DNA of 64,000 nt from Sabethes cyaneus (Eukaryota; Arthropoda; Insecta; Diptera; Culicidae). Of this stretch, positions 1 to 11,682 are shown piece by piece (position 1 is the stretch's first letter; each line of letters starts with the position of its first letter). The stretch spans positions 151,108,179 through 151,172,178 of the forward strand of contig NC_071353.1 in the NCBI RefSeq assembly GCF_943734655.1, written 5' to 3'. Both the position numbers and the translations under genes were made by a program. A model generated the notes under the pieces. That model searched no databases and was not told where the DNA came from. It was given only the letters and a program-made list of their open reading frames with translations.

Positions 1-840
1 AAAAGGGTCGCAATTGCCAGTCCGGACGTTTCCGGATGAGCTTTAGGTACCGATTTGTTCAGAATACCACAAAGATTCATTCCTTCATAGAATGTATGAC
101 CAGATTCTGCAAGATTAGATAACTTTTTTACCGTTGAAAAAGCACAAAATTGCAAAAAAATAGTTGTTTGACAAAACTATTTAAAACAAGTCATATTTTC
201 AAAATTTTAAATTTTCTTCCTACAAACCAGTTAGAATTACTTATGATGAACCTATGTTTTGATAAATATCCTTTGTTAATCTTTTTGTTTGCTTCTGATG
301 GAATCCGTTTCCTGATGCTTGATGATTTTTCAAAAAAAATGTTTCAAATATTGTCAATGTTTGTACACCTGCCAAAACTTACAGGTATGTTTCCATGTGT
401 TTTGACTAAGAGTACTTTGTGCAGCATCTATTTAAGCATACAAAAATATATATATTATATTAGAAGACCGAAAAAATGTTTTTCTTATTTTGGCCAGCTT
501 TTTGCCCTAGTTACTCCTCTGTGCGCTGATTCGAATGTACACACGGGTGAGAGTGCGAGCCCTTGCGAGTGAACGGTATCAGCTGCTCGGGTTGTAATGA
601 CCAGCGATGGCGGCGACCGTGACCGTTAGCTAAATACACACTCGCAAAAACTCATCGCAGGGCATGAGTAGATAAGAGCAACACTGCTAGGAGTACCTTG
701 TTCGCCAAGGGGCCCGAAAGTTTTAAAAACAAATTGTTCTTTAAGCAACCCTTGATATCCATTTCATGAGATATTTCCTGCATTGAAACAACTAACGAAT
801 GACATGGTTCAGTAAAAAAGAACAAATGGAGTTAAAAAAA
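1..840. other. No recognisable gene
   Basis: An open frame at 150-572 (+) is low in complexity, rich in Phe/Leu/Ile, and shows no domain I recognise. I treat it as chance. Around 540-700 the DNA is less AT-rich, but I see no repeat or gene in it. Confidence 0.5.
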
Positions 841-1124
841 TCAGAGAGGTTGTATACAAGGCACGACCGCGTAGGTGACGCAGGACTAGCTAAGCCTCTT
901 TGTAGCCATCCTCTTTGTAGACATCCCGCGTAAGGCTTTACGCGAAATGGTATTCTGCGTTATGGTCAACCGAGAAGTGGTGTTCCGCAAAATGGTATTC
1001 GGCGAAATGTTATAAAATCATGGCGAATATTTTAATGCTATCCGCTTTATTTTATCAGGTTAAGCAATGGGGGGAGTTGTTTTCTACGTTACTGTGAGGA
1101 AAATTTGTATATTAAACCACCCAT

Positions 1125-1228
1125 GAACTCCTCAGAAACTTGCAAAACTCGAGATTGTGATAAAGGTCATCCGAGATTCAGGATTTATGTACAACACAGT
1201 TTAATTTGTGGCAATACGAAGTTTGTCG
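1125..1228 (-). mobile_element. 5' fragment of the HINE-like element
   Basis: The reverse complement matches the first ~100 bp of the element starting at 55750, from TATACTAGCTGACCCGAC through the block ending in CTCGAGTTTTGCAAG. Only this terminal piece is present, and it ends at the same TATACTAG boundary as the long copy. Confidence 0.7.
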
Positions 1229-1604
1229 GGTCAGCTAGTATAGAATAAAAAAAAGTAGAAGGTTGTTTCCAAGACTCAACTGCTTATTTAACGTAAGACT
1301 ACGTAGAATTGATGCAATAAAATACTGGTGCAGATCACAAAAAACCTGCGATACTGTTCATCCATTGTGATTCCTTAATAAATTCAGGTCATTTAACAGA
1401 TTTTTGATAATTACCCAGCTTATAATAAGTACTAGAGCCTTACAAAAAATTAATCTCATCGGGTTTTGGACTTGGACTTTAATAAGGAAGGATCCTGCCT
1501 AAAAACTATTTTGCTAAGCAAAGAAATGAAATAATTTGTAGTCCCGTATTGCCCTTGAAAAGGCAGATGATGATTCATAGAGCTTATTTTAAAACATTAG
1601 TTTA

Positions 1605-1897
1605 GAGTAAGTGTACTTGGTAACAACCTTGGTAGCGTCAGAGACAACCAGCTTACCCAATTCATTAGATGGCAGCCAACTAATAGAGATCTAAAGCCCG
1701 CGAGAGGTAATCTTGAAGCACTTCTGGTAGTGAGCCATACCGGCAAACCTAGTGGCAGTGTATTTGAAGATATCATTGATTAAATAGTTCATGCTGCTGA
1801 TCGTCTATTGAAAACGTTGCTCTAGCTCTCCTTACGGCGTGACTTATTCATTTGCCTTACCTTTCTTGGTCAATTTGTCACTAACTGTTGGTGCCAT
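1605..1897 (-). pseudogene. Decayed histone H2B gene
   Basis: Minus-strand translation follows H2B from its start to its end. The N-terminus is MAPTVSDKLTKKGKA, then KSRRKES, then MNYLINDIF (H2B has MNSFVNDIF), then MAHYQKCFKITSR (LAHYNKRSTITSR), then LPSNELGKLVVSDATKVV and TKYTYSK (LPGELAKHAVSEGTKAV, TKYTSSK). There are in-frame stops after KES and after the ITSR region, and a stretch between KES and MNYLI is missing. The copy cannot make histone. It is more diverged than the H2B copies at 60738 and 61937. It lies inside the palindrome-ended repeat 841-2346. Confidence 0.8.
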
Positions 1898-2389
1898 TCT
1901 AATGGTGCAATTTACGTACAAGATGCTGCATAGAAACATATGATGCTATCAAGTAGTCTTGGCTTTATTCAAACAAATTTTCAATGTCCTTCCGTTTTTA
2001 TAATTTCTTCCGTTTTATCAACGACGTGGCTAGAGGGTGTTGCCCGTAGCAACTTAGCAACGAAAACTAATAATGAAATGATGTGCTGAAAACTTTAGTG
2101 AATTTACAAAAGTTGTTCAACTTTACGTGAAAATTCCAGGAGTTACTTGGAAAGCTCAATCTTTTGATGAAAGCTATACGAAAGGCACATCTTTTGTGAT
2201 TCGAATGGTATGCGAACCATAAAAATATATTCAGAAATGGCTGAACTACAAGCGTTCAAAATCTATCACTTTTTCGTGACACGAATATGTTTGCTTTCGT
2301 AGCATGCCACTCTATTAAAGTAAGACGTAGTCCTACGTCAAAAAAAACAGCATTCAAAATTTGCAACGGGAACCATCTGACACACCATT

Positions 2390-2830
2390 TTAGATCAACG
2401 ACAACCATCCGCTCACCATTGACAACGCAAAAGTAATAAACAACTGCTCTGCGTGGAAGATGGATGTTACGGAGAGTTTAGAGATTTACAAGAAGAGATG
2501 CTCCTCCACTTTACTAAACAAAGACCCTGGAAGCGGTTACTCTTGGCTTTTCAAATATCTGCCAAAACGCAGTCATACAGAGACACACTCGACACTCAGG
2601 CGAAACAACTTCTGGTTAAAAAACTTCGCTCTCTCTTCTTTGCCAGATCCCAGATTTACATCATTCACATAATTCTACTAGGCTTTTTCAGTTTTTACTT
2701 CATTCTTCTTAGTTTTCAAACACTTGCATAAGATATTAGTCAAAACGCACGACTTAACACAGACACTGAGGAAGCCTGCAAGTCGTAGGCGAAATACGTA
2801 TCTGTTGCGAATAAAACATACATAGTAGAA
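2390..2830 (+). mobile_element. Penelope-like element 3' end, copy 1
   Basis: The plus frame at 2400-2672 reads as the C-terminal tail of a Penelope-like GIY-YIG endonuclease (NHPLTIDNAKVIN in the duplicate, here starting at AKVINNCSAWK), followed by LEIYKKRC. A frameshift splits it. The downstream block ending CTGAGGAAGCCTGCAAGTCG is the 3' UTR type seen in such elements. It is nearly identical to 15600-16060, and in both places it abuts the 3' end of an F-box gene, so both copies come from one segmental duplication and not from two insertions. Confidence 0.6.
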
Positions 2831-2895
2831 ATCATTGGATTGGATAAGGATAAGGTTTTATTTTATTTAATTCCAAGGGATTAATAACTAACTTA

Positions 2896-2901
2896 TTTAT
2901 T
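2896..2901 (-). terminator. Poly(A) signal overlapping F-box A stop codon
   Basis: AATAAA on the minus strand overlaps the TAA stop (2900-2902). A further AATAAA-rich stretch lies about 40 bp downstream. Confidence 0.5.
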
Positions 2902-4150
2902 AAATAACGTCGAATATGTCTTTACGACAATCTCGAAGGCGCCGTCGAACCGTACAGGTCGCCGGCAGCTTTTCCGGATTGGTGCATTGTGCAGCGTGAA
3001 ATAAGTTCAAGAATCGCAAATTTGGCAAATTGGTAGCCATTGCGTCGGTCACCTTTAATTTGGTGATATTTTTCAACGTCAACTGCTGCAGACTGTTCAT
3101 CGGCGGTAAGTGACTGTCTGCCAGGGTATATAGGATAAGTTCGCGCAGATTGGATAACCCTTCGAGCAGGTTAAATATTTTCCTACTACCGTAGACGATC
3201 TCTAGAGTTCTAAGTTGCGGGAAACCGTCGTATAGCTCTGCAGTTCTTGTAACGAAATCGCAGAAATTCAATTTCAAGTGGCGAACGTTCGGAAACATAC
3301 GTTGTAGAGAATTGTCGAAATGCATGTTCTTCCACATGGTTAATTCGACTATTTCAATGTTGGATAAACACACATCATTGTTTAACATGCAGAAGCCATT
3401 ATTCCGGCAATCCACAGAAAGAACCTTAAGATGCGTCAGGCTAGCCAGACATCGTAATGTTGTAACAGTCGATGAGACCCATATTCGTAATTTGATCAAC
3501 GATGGAAAGAACTTACATAGTTGTTCCAAGCGGTTTTCATTAATGTCACCGGCAAACAAATCAAGAGATGTAATCTCTGTTATATTTGAACAGTAATGAA
3601 ATAGATCAATGGATGGGAGTAAAACAGTTACTCGCAGCGTTTCCAATAACGGCAATTTCGGAATTATCATGGGTAGATTTGACGAAGCGTTGATTGCGCG
3701 TTGGTCCAAGTTCTCTAGAACCGGTAGTTTGTCATCCGGTACGGTTGAATAAATGCAAAATTCGACCTTTTTAACGCGCAGACATTTGGAGAGCAGTTTT
3801 AGCGTCAGAAAGTCTCGTGAAAATAATTCGCCATTAAATCTTTCCAGCGAAAGGCTGGGTTTCTCAAACCGTGTCAGTAGGGTTTCGATTTGCTCTTCAT
3901 TCAAACTTACATAACATCTTAGGCGAATGTTGCGGTAGTATCGTTGAATTTTATGTAAAGAAACAGCACGTTTCGTCACATTCACTCTCAGCTCGATAAG
4001 GCCCAAATAGCGGTAGTCAAAAGCCAGCTGATTCCAGCGTCGGCACACCAAGGAAAGCGTTTTTCGTTCCTTCAGGTGCGGTAGAAAGGTGAAGACTTCG
4101 TCCAACGTTTCGTCCGGTAGATTGTTGATATGCAGCTTGCTAAAACTCAT
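2900..4150 (-). CDS. F-box/LRR protein, paralog A (intronless)
   Basis: The product is a 416-aa F-box protein, expected to act as substrate receptor of an SCF (Skp1-Cullin-F-box) ubiquitin ligase. The F-box is residues ~7-52 (LPDETLDEVFTFLPHL, then SLVCRRWNQLAF). The rest is a series of irregular leucine-rich repeats, e.g. LEQLCKFFPSLIKLRI, LASLTHLKVLSVDC and LEGLSNLRELILYTL. The start is the first ATG and matches paralogs B and C (MSFxKLHI). Paralogs B and C have a 56-59 bp intron after the Lys codon of THLK. Here the frame runs straight through that point (3424/3425) with no intron. Flanks on both sides match those of gene B, so this is a segmental duplicate and not a retrocopy. The target substrate is unknown. 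Confidence 0.9.
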   Translation of the reverse strand: MSFSKLHINNLPDETLDEVFTFLPHLKERKTLSLVCRRWNQLAFDYRYLGLIELRVNVTKRAVSLHKIQRYYRNIRLRCYVSLNEEQIETLLTRFEKPSLSLERFNGELFSRDFLTLKLLSKCLRVKKVEFCIYSTVPDDKLPVLENLDQRAINASSNLPMIIPKLPLLETLRVTVLLPSIDLFHYCSNITEITSLDLFAGDINENRLEQLCKFFPSLIKLRIWVSSTVTTLRCLASLTHLKVLSVDCRNNGFCMLNNDVCLSNIEIVELTMWKNMHFDNSLQRMFPNVRHLKLNFCDFVTRTAELYDGFPQLRTLEIVYGSRKIFNLLEGLSNLRELILYTLADSHLPPMNSLQQLTLKNITKLKVTDAMATNLPNLRFLNLFHAAQCTNPEKLPATCTVRRRLRDCRKDIFDVI

Positions 4151-4458
4151 GCTGTTGTCGGTTGTCGATCAGTTCCTTCAAACTCGACGAAAACCACCGC
4201 TCTCTTTCTGCTATTGATTTTTAGTATTCGTTTTCACTTAGAATTTCGCTTTACCCGACTTTTTTCCAATTTTAAATCTTTGAAATTTCTGCCGAAACTT
4301 GAACGATTAGTAGCTCCTAAGTAGCTCCTGAGAACTGGCTCATCGAACAGCTAGCAGTTTAGGGGTTTTATACCCCATTCGAGGTCAAAAATAGAAACCT
4401 ACCTGACAAAGCATGTTTACCGCCCGGCACTACCTATGTTTTAACAACCGAAAAAAGT

Positions 4459-4474
4459 TTACCTATCTAGGTAG
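4459..4474. promoter_or_regulatory. Conserved palindromic motif upstream of F-box A
   Basis: TTACCTATCTAGGTAG lies 309 bp upstream of the ATG. Closely similar words lie upstream of gene B (17776) and gene C (52505). Its function is unknown; it may be a regulatory site or merely part of the duplicated flank. Confidence 0.35.
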
Positions 4475-5851
4475 AGCATCCACAGTCCTAATCCACTTGC
4501 CACTTGCCACAGTTTATGGCCTTCAGAAGCACCTTTCGGTGACCGTTTTCTTCCTCAATTAATCTACTACGAACACTATTGAACAGGAGGTCTCCAAAGA
4601 TTGGGACTTTTTTACTTGATTGTTTGAAAATGGTTTAAAAAAAATAGGAATTACACTTTTAGTACCTTGAAACAGTGAACTTCTCGTCAGCGTTGCCCAG
4701 GCCCACACTTTGCTGAGGAAAATCTATAGTTTTATCACCGAAGAAAGCCGTTTTGAAACGTTCGTTTCAAAATCAATTGAGAAGCGATATCCGACATTCG
4801 TTTTGTAGGTATTGTGCTGGATTGTATTTGATTAAACCATTTCAGGTACATCTGGGATTTGACTTAAATCAGTTGAGGACGTTTACTCTCAACTTTCGTT
4901 ATTGACCTTTCAACATTCGCCTTCCATCTATGTTTTTCCGTCTTTCAATTCTTAACATGACCTTTTTGTCTATTCCTAGCGATTTGTTGTTATTTTTTAC
5001 TGTCCTTCGATTTTTTTACATTTCTTGTCGTTGTTTGGCTGCCGTTTAATCGTCTCTTCATCGCCTTTATACACCTATTTTTAGTCTTTTCGTCGTTTTT
5101 GACATTGTCACTTCTCTGTTGTTTTTTCGGTATCTGTTCATCGTCTTTCGTCGTTCTTTTGTTGCCTTTTCGTTATGTTTTCGACCATCACAAAACAAAT
5201 AAAATTAGTTCAACTAACCTGCTAGTCGTAATAAGATCTTGCAGCTTGAAGCACTAAACATTGCAATCTACTGGTTCGATTACTTTTGGGCGCATAAATT
5301 ACACTAAATACTGTGATTTCTGCCCAATTAAAATTAATCACTTTATTTTCACTCTTTCGCCGTCGATTTTTCATTAATTTTTTCATTTAATTTTCGTCAG
5401 ATCACTCGCGAAACTTAACTTGAGACACGGAAGACTTTAATTTACCACCCGAAAAGCTATTTGGTAAGATATTACAATGATTTTGCCCAAACTGTTCACT
5501 TGAATTGATATGAAAAACTTATACTTTGCAAGTGACCTAGTGTACGTTGTTAGTCATACCTAGTGCATCATAAAAACACATTTGACATCTTTCTAAGTCC
5601 CCCAAAATTTCAAGTTATTGCAAAAAAATATGTTTTTGGCTACATGTCCACATACTATTATGAATAACTCAATCATTTTCCAAACAATTTTAAGTTTTTT
5701 ATAAATTTTTGAGAAGCTTAAAGAATAAGCTTTCTGAATATGTACACATTTATGATGGTTCTGCAAAAGTTAGAAGAGATTTTCTCAATTAAATATAAAA
5801 TTTAACTAAAAAATGAAATTTTTCTCACTTTAGAGGTTCTTAAAGTGACCT
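4475..5851. other. Intergenic, with a pyrimidine-rich tract
   Basis: 4151-4500 is upstream flank shared with gene B. From ~4900 to 5190 the plus strand is strongly T/C-rich with repeated CGTC/CTTTTCG words. It resembles, on the opposite strand, the purine-rich tracts at 34.3-35.9 and 38.2-39.4 kb. I see no gene here. Confidence 0.5.
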
Positions 5852-6029
5852 TGTGATGTTATATTAGTTTTAGTCATGTATTCATTTTTGCAACACCCTT
5901 TTATTCACACTTCATATAATATTTGTATTCACCATATTCACCATATAACTAGACTGAGGTTCAGTTAAATAAAGCTCTTTGGATCAAACAGAAGCATCCC
6001 TCTCTTTGCTCTGAACAATATACGAAACA
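5852..6029 (+). repeat. Probable 5' LTR of a Ty3/gypsy element
   Basis: The segment begins TG and ends CA (TGTGATGTTATATTAG to TACGAAACA) and contains an AATAAAG signal. It is followed immediately by a primer-binding-type sequence. No second LTR copy was found in the window, so the left boundary is tentative. Confidence 0.5.
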
Positions 6030-6043
6030 TGGTGTCAGAAGTG
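6030..6043 (+). other. Probable primer-binding site
   Basis: TGGTGTCAGAAGTG directly follows the CA end of the putative LTR, the usual place and form for the minus-strand primer site of insect Ty3/gypsy elements. Confidence 0.5.
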
Positions 6044-7857
6044 TTCGCAGTATAGAGTTCGAATATAAAAAAAACGTTTGAAAGTGTCGGGCATTATACA
6101 ACCGAAATTAGGGTAAAGAACTGGTTTTAAGCAGTCTAAGCGGGTCACTGATTGTTTTACCTTATTACAAGCGATGGGTTGACTAAGTGGGGGATATCAG
6201 CATACCAATCTTCTTGCTATCTTTAGTTCTTCAAGCTGTTACCATTGGAAGACACTATTGTTGAGCTAAACTTTTGATTTTTCGCTTTAAAAGTTGGAGC
6301 GGTGGAACTAATTTTGAACACACCGAACCCATTTTCACCCGCAAGGTGCTGTTTTCAGCAATCCTGAAATCTGAATTTTTTTACGTCCCGTTAAAAAATC
6401 CCTGGAACTTTTCCCCCTATTCAGTAAGTTCGCGTTCCTATCCGCGACCTACTAATCGGCATCTGATGCGTAATCGGCATGGCGTATCGGCATAGATGCG
6501 TAAAATGCCATCTGTCTAAATTGTTTATCGGGGCATACACTCACCGCACCGTTCGGCAAACGGTATTCGTCGTCTCTTTTATTCTCTAGTGTACTTATGG
6601 GAAACTGCGAGTTTGACGTCTCACTCGCTGTTCATAAGGATGGTGGGAGAACAAAAGAGGTAAACATAGCAGTACAAACGATCCGCTTAGAACAGTGTTA
6701 TCAAAGCAAATAACATTGAAACACATCGTTGCTTTATTAAATCACTGAGAAAATCTTCGAAAATTATTGAAAAAGCTGTCTTTTGTGTTGTTTTTAATAA
6801 AGAAAAATTAATTATGAACATACATTTCTCTTGAAAGTATTGAACCACGTTTTCACCATCGAAGGTTTCAGTTAATTTCAAACTTAAAATTCTTATTTCC
6901 AGAACCGAAACAGTGTCTTGGCAACACGATAGTTTATCAGTTTTGCTGCAGCTGCTGCTACTGGGGAACAGGTTCCGTCAATTCAGAATTTGTTTTCAGT
7001 TTTGTTAGAAAATAATAAAACTTTCGGCTAGTGACAAAGCCTTAGATAATAGAAAAAAAGATAGTGAATAATATGGTATGTGACAATTGAGGGGTTGACT
7101 TTTAGAGTCTTTTTGTGTGAATCAAATGTGTGGTTAAGTGATTTGTGAAGATGATCCTATCAAAAGATTTTAAAACTATGAATAAAACAGTGCATTTTCG
7201 GCTCATTTATGTTCAACTGATTAAAGGTGACACTGCCTAACTCGTTCCTTATCCTACGTTAAATCTAATTTAAAGAAAGCGATTTAAACTTTCTTCGCGT
7301 AGGGTAGTTGATCCAATAGTTGTGGTAGTACCAATAGTTGCGCTACTATTCATTATTAATGCATATTTTCGTCACCGTAGCATTTTAGATAAAACAATTA
7401 CATTCATTACATAAAACAGGCTTTTAGTAGTATTGGTAGTTAGACTACACCATTTAAAATTAAAGCATTATTTGCTAAAATGCCAATTTTCCAAAAATCT
7501 AACGCGCAGTTGGAGCGCACAACTATAGGCGCTCATCTATAGTTTTGCTACGATGTTTTTTCACTTAGCAACCTAGCAATGTATATGGAATAACACAATT
7601 AAAGGAACATCAAACTTAATTAAGGAAACATTAGCGCAACTGTTGGTACAATATAATTGAATCGGAAAATTCATTTTTTCTTTATAAAGCTTCTCGTACA
7701 ACGAAAGCAATTGTCTTGCCTTGTGACAAATACCTAGTATTTGATAAATTTGTATCCCACAAGCATTAATTGAAGCATATACCTCAATAAACAAGCAAAA
7801 TGAAGTTATATTGTGCTTAGTGGCGCAACTAATGTATCATCTACCCTAATAGCTCAC
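6044..7857. other. Leader or inserted AT-rich DNA, no gene seen
   Basis: This stretch separates the LTR/PBS from the gag start. At 1.8 kb it is too long for a normal leader, so insertions are likely. Short repeats of ATCGGCAT occur at 6450-6495. No convincing coding frame is present. Confidence 0.4.
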
Positions 7858-8289
7858 AATGGAAGAGCTGACCAAGCTATTGGAACACCAAAACTAAAAT
7901 CTTCGAGAAGCTACTTCATCAGCAGCGCGAGCCTTAAGCGGTAGCGGTAGCTCCTCAAAATGTACCGCTTTCTCCGTCATTTTGTCTCGACATGGACGAG
8001 AATTTCTCGTTTTTCAAGGACAACTGGGAAAATTATGCCAGTGCGATTGGCATGGACAACTGGCCACCAGAGGAAAATGCCAAAAAAGTGAGCTTCCTGC
8101 TAACAATTGTTGGCACGGAAGCACTAAAGAAATTCTGCAATATCGGTATAACAGCAGCAGATAGAGTATCGCCGGCTACCGTGCTGGCAGTTATAAAGCG
8201 CAAAGTAACTCGCACCAGAAACATCATCGTGGATCAGCGGGGTGCTATCCCTATCTTAACGAACGGTGTTTGACAGTCGACTTAACGAA

Positions 8290-8323
8290 GGGCGCTATTT
8301 CAAGAAATGCAAGAAATAGCGCC
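8290..8323. repeat. Small hairpin inside gag
   Basis: GGGCGCTATTTC and its exact reverse complement GAAATAGCGCCC are separated by 10 bp. It sits where the gag frame is disturbed, so it may be part of a small insertion. Confidence 0.6.
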
Positions 8324-8621
8324 CGTCTGACAGGTAGATTTGCTGCCAACCTTGTCGAGATGTGCTGAGATGTTGGCAACAAAAACATGGCACCCATCGC
8401 AAGCCCCTGTCGTGGATAGATTCAATTTTTTCACGGCCAGTCAGACTGCAGAGGAGAGTATTGGAAATTACGTGACTCGTTTGAAGTCCCTGGCAAAGCC
8501 TGCCCGGCTTGGACTTCTGGAAAACGATATGATATGATACAAGCTGGCTACCTCCAATAAGTGACCACATCTACGATCGAAAATGCTTACGAAGAACGAT
8601 CTTACAGAAGCAAAGGCAATT

Positions 8622-10590
8622 CCCAGCAAACCAGATATCGTATATTCATGTCGAGATTTAATCTTATATAAATGTATATCACATCGGACTCGTATAAATG
8701 TACACATGTTGTAAGCACATTGTGTAAATTTCATCGTATGTAATGCACACGATGATTGATATACGAATCAATAGTAAAAATCGGAAAGAGGTCGAAAGAT
8801 AATCGGGTTATGCTTAGCGAATATCGAATATGACGATTTCTTAGATTTAGTTACCAACAATGGCTATCATGAAGATATAATCGTATTTAATTACAGTTTA
8901 TATCGGATTATGTTTTGCAAAACGTCTTATATGACATCGTTTTAGATTTATATACAAGCAGTGATAATCATGAGATTCTAGGTGCATTAAAATATGATTT
9001 GCATCAAAACACATTCAAATTTGTTCAAATACGTTCTTAATGCAGATTTGTCAACCAAAAAATTAACGGTTTCTTCGCTTAAATTTTAAATTTAAATATC
9101 TATTTAATTCTTTTGTTAAAATTGAACTTATTTTTATTGTGGCGGAATATTCAAAAAACTAATCTGGTTTGAAAAACTTTTACAATTACTTTTTTAACTA
9201 TTTTAAAAATGTTAATAATTCAAATAAGCCCGCCTAAATATTAAGCAGCAAGCATATAATGATTAAGACATACTGACAAGACAATAAAAGATCTTTTTGA
9301 AAAAGCACTCTTTGAGGAATTTGATTGTTTTTTGGCGTATTAAAACCACGTAACGTAACGTTTTAAAAATTAAAAATGTTAAAAATAGAAACTCATAATT
9401 TTTTAGGTATTTCTCTGATAGGTAAGTAAATGAACGGAAATCTTAAAATTTACCAAGGAGAGTATTTCTCAGAACTGGGCAAGTCTAGATTATGATCCAT
9501 TCCGCTAATCTAAATGCCTTAATATCAGTGCATCTTATGGCTTTTCAGACGAAATGCAAATGTTAAGTGGAATTGGAAAAATTCATTCAGTATTAAACTG
9601 GTAAAGTAAAAAATAATGTTTTATGCTTATTGTTGTAAGCAATTTTGAGCTGTTCTATAGCATCTAAATGTTCAGCATTCTATTTTAAATAACTTTTAAT
9701 TTCTTTTTAAGAGCTTCTGAAATAACAGACAACATTTTTGTACTTGAGCTTTAATAATATTATCTCCATGCAATCAAATATGAATATGCAGATAACGTAT
9801 TCTAATGTATATTTAGAACAATCTGTACCACGGAATGCTAACAAAGGTATTGCATATCATTCCATAAAGTCAGCATTTTAATTTAATTTTAATGATATTA
9901 CCGATCAAATGCAAACTTATTTACGACACTGTAATTCAGTCACAATTGACACAAACTCGTATGTCGGATGAGAATGAATCAAATCCGTTCTTACATGTTC
10001 AATGCATCAGATAAGATCTCATTGCTTACATGTACGATGACGTCGGTTTAAGATGTGCAAAAATATTATTGAGGTACTGATGTACCAGTAGCTTAAAGGT
10101 AATGAACAAATACCGCGGTACGGGTGATTCTTGGTTCTAAACCAGGTGAGTACAACTTGTTTTAAATGATATAGACGAAAAAAGTTAAATATTGTGACAG
10201 GTCGGTAATATCTGGAAGCTTCTGAAAAAAGCTTTCAGCAAAGCTTTTACTTTTTTGTCTCATTAACTTTCAGGGCGAATATTTGGCTATAAATAGCCTG
10301 CTCTGTATGCAATTTTTGACACTTGCCATTTACCACATGGGGAAAGGCGAAGAGTAGAGTAGAAATATTATCGGAACTGTGTCGAAATGCAATCCAGTCA
10401 ATCGGCTCAGTCGTATAAACTGTTTTGTTTTGTCGGCATTTCAATTATTCTGAAGAACTAAATCATGTATATCGCCTCCACTTTTGCATGTATATGCCGT
10501 TTCTGCGCATGATATATGATTTGATAGACCTTATATGCTGACGTTTATCTCATTTAGAATTAAGTTATACAGACCAAAATGTTTGCTGGG
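8622..10590. mobile_element. 1.97 kb TIR element inserted in gag
   Basis: The ends are CCCAGCAAAC and GTTTGCTGGG, exact 10-bp inverted repeats. The flanks are GCAATT on the left and TTGATTTA on the right; removing the element and one TT restores an unbroken Ala-Ile-Asp-Leu gag reading, so the target duplication is TT. The interior is AT-rich, with ATATCG/TATATAA words and no transposase frame, so it is a non-autonomous element. Confidence 0.8.
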
Positions 10591-11109
10591 TTGATTTATG
10601 TCGGGTGGAAGAGATTACGACAAAGCACGTACAAACACTTTCAGTAGATACGCTGTCGGAGGTAAACAAAATAAAAGCATCATCATCGAAGGCCCGTTTG
10701 TGTAAATTCTGTGGTGACTGGCATGCATTTACGAAAGGTTCATGTCCAGCCTACGGTAAAAAATGCAAACTATGCTCTGAAAAGAATCACTTCGAGAAAG
10801 TTTGTCGAAAAAATCCGTCCCGTTCATCGAATCGCAGACGTGTACGCAGAGTAAAGAAAATAAACGAGAACACCTCGGTTCACGGTACTTTGGTTTGGAC
10901 GCATTTTTCTTCGACCCAATCTTCGCTACTTTGAGTTCTAGTTTGTTCAGCCACCACCACCAATGTTGTTCCACTGACATGGATATTCATCGGCAAAGCA
11001 GACGAACTAACTAAATTTGCTGAAGATTGTGCCTGTGTGCTGTTCCGTTTATAACATCCTGTAGCGGCTTGTTGAACAGCCCATATGAGGGACCATCACG
11101 TTGATAAAG

Positions 11110-11290
11110 TCCCCTGCGAGGTTAGAATGGTCACGATTTTACGGTCGATGGTATCATACGCAACTTTGAAATCAATGAAATAATTGTGCGTTGAATTCTG
11201 TATTCATGGACTTTTTGTAGGATCTGCCGCAGCGTGAATATTTGATTCTTTACTGACCGTCCTTCAGCGAACCCGGAAGAGCACTTTCCA
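11110..11290 (-). pseudogene. Non-LTR retrotransposon RT fragment
   Basis: The minus strand reads SGFAEGRSVKNQIFTLRQIL followed, after a one-base frameshift, by YFIDFKVAYDTIDRKIV. This is the block of LINE reverse transcriptases ending in the F-x-D-F-x-x-A-[FY]-D-T motif. It is too short to assign a clade, and surrounding frames up to ~11450 are too damaged to follow. Confidence 0.65.
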
Positions 11291-11682
11291 CATACTGATG
11301 AGTGCCACTGTGCATCTTTTCCACCAATGCAACGTTTTTCTCATCTATCACCCATTTGTAATTCTGCAGATTTTGAGTTATAGGGTTAATGACATGCAAA
11401 ATTGTAAGTATAGCCTTTGCATGGTCGCAAAGGGGGAACTTCAAGGCCACAACTTGAAATTAACAGCACACTACTTCTTACCGAAATAATTTGAACAATT
11501 TAGAAAGAATGTTGAAAGAAAAAACTTAAAAAAATTCACGAGCTTGAGAAAACTGCTTCTTGTCCAGGCTTCAGATTGTTCGAGAGTGTGGAAAATTTTC
11601 ATTTCGCCAACTGCGATCACCAAACAATTTCCATTGCCAAGGAAACCTGTTATTTCGGCGCCGGCATGGGGACGTTTACATT

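Larger units (their letters stand above)
841..2346 (+). mobile_element. Palindrome-ended repeat carrying an H2B pseudogene
   Basis: The left end reads TCAGAGAGGTTGTATACAAG after an A-run and continues into a degenerate form of GACGTAGGACTACGTC. The right end is a perfect copy of that 16-bp palindrome (2324-2339) followed by an A-run. The same left-end text recurs at 35871 and, inverted, near 46706; the same right end recurs at 38217 and near 44245. The shared ends suggest one dispersed repeat family. No transposase is visible. Inside are a fragment of the 55.7 kb HINE-like element (1125-1228) and a decayed histone H2B gene (1605-1897). The segment 2105-2230 is homologous, inverted, to 44361-44470 and 54640-54797. 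Boundaries are inferred from the repeated ends only. Confidence 0.5.
7858..10934 (+). pseudogene. Ty3/gypsy gag remnant, split by a TIR element
   Basis: Translation gives a gag-like frame: DENFSFFKDNWENYASAIG, then EENAKKVSFLLTIVGTEALK, then ASQTAEESIGNYVTRLKSL, then LTEAKAI, where the frame is interrupted at 8621. It resumes at 10591 as DLCRVEEITTKHVQ and continues to a double zinc-knuckle region, CKFCGDWHAFTKGSCPAYGK then CKLCSEKNHFEKVC. Stops and frameshifts occur near 7895, 8275-8330 and 8536. No pol follows; downstream are unrelated LINE and BEL fragments. It belongs with the LTR at 5852. Confidence 0.8.

Noticed and set aside
150..572. 140-codon plus-strand open frame
   Set aside because: Composition is hydrophobic and low in complexity, with no domain, promoter or splice context.
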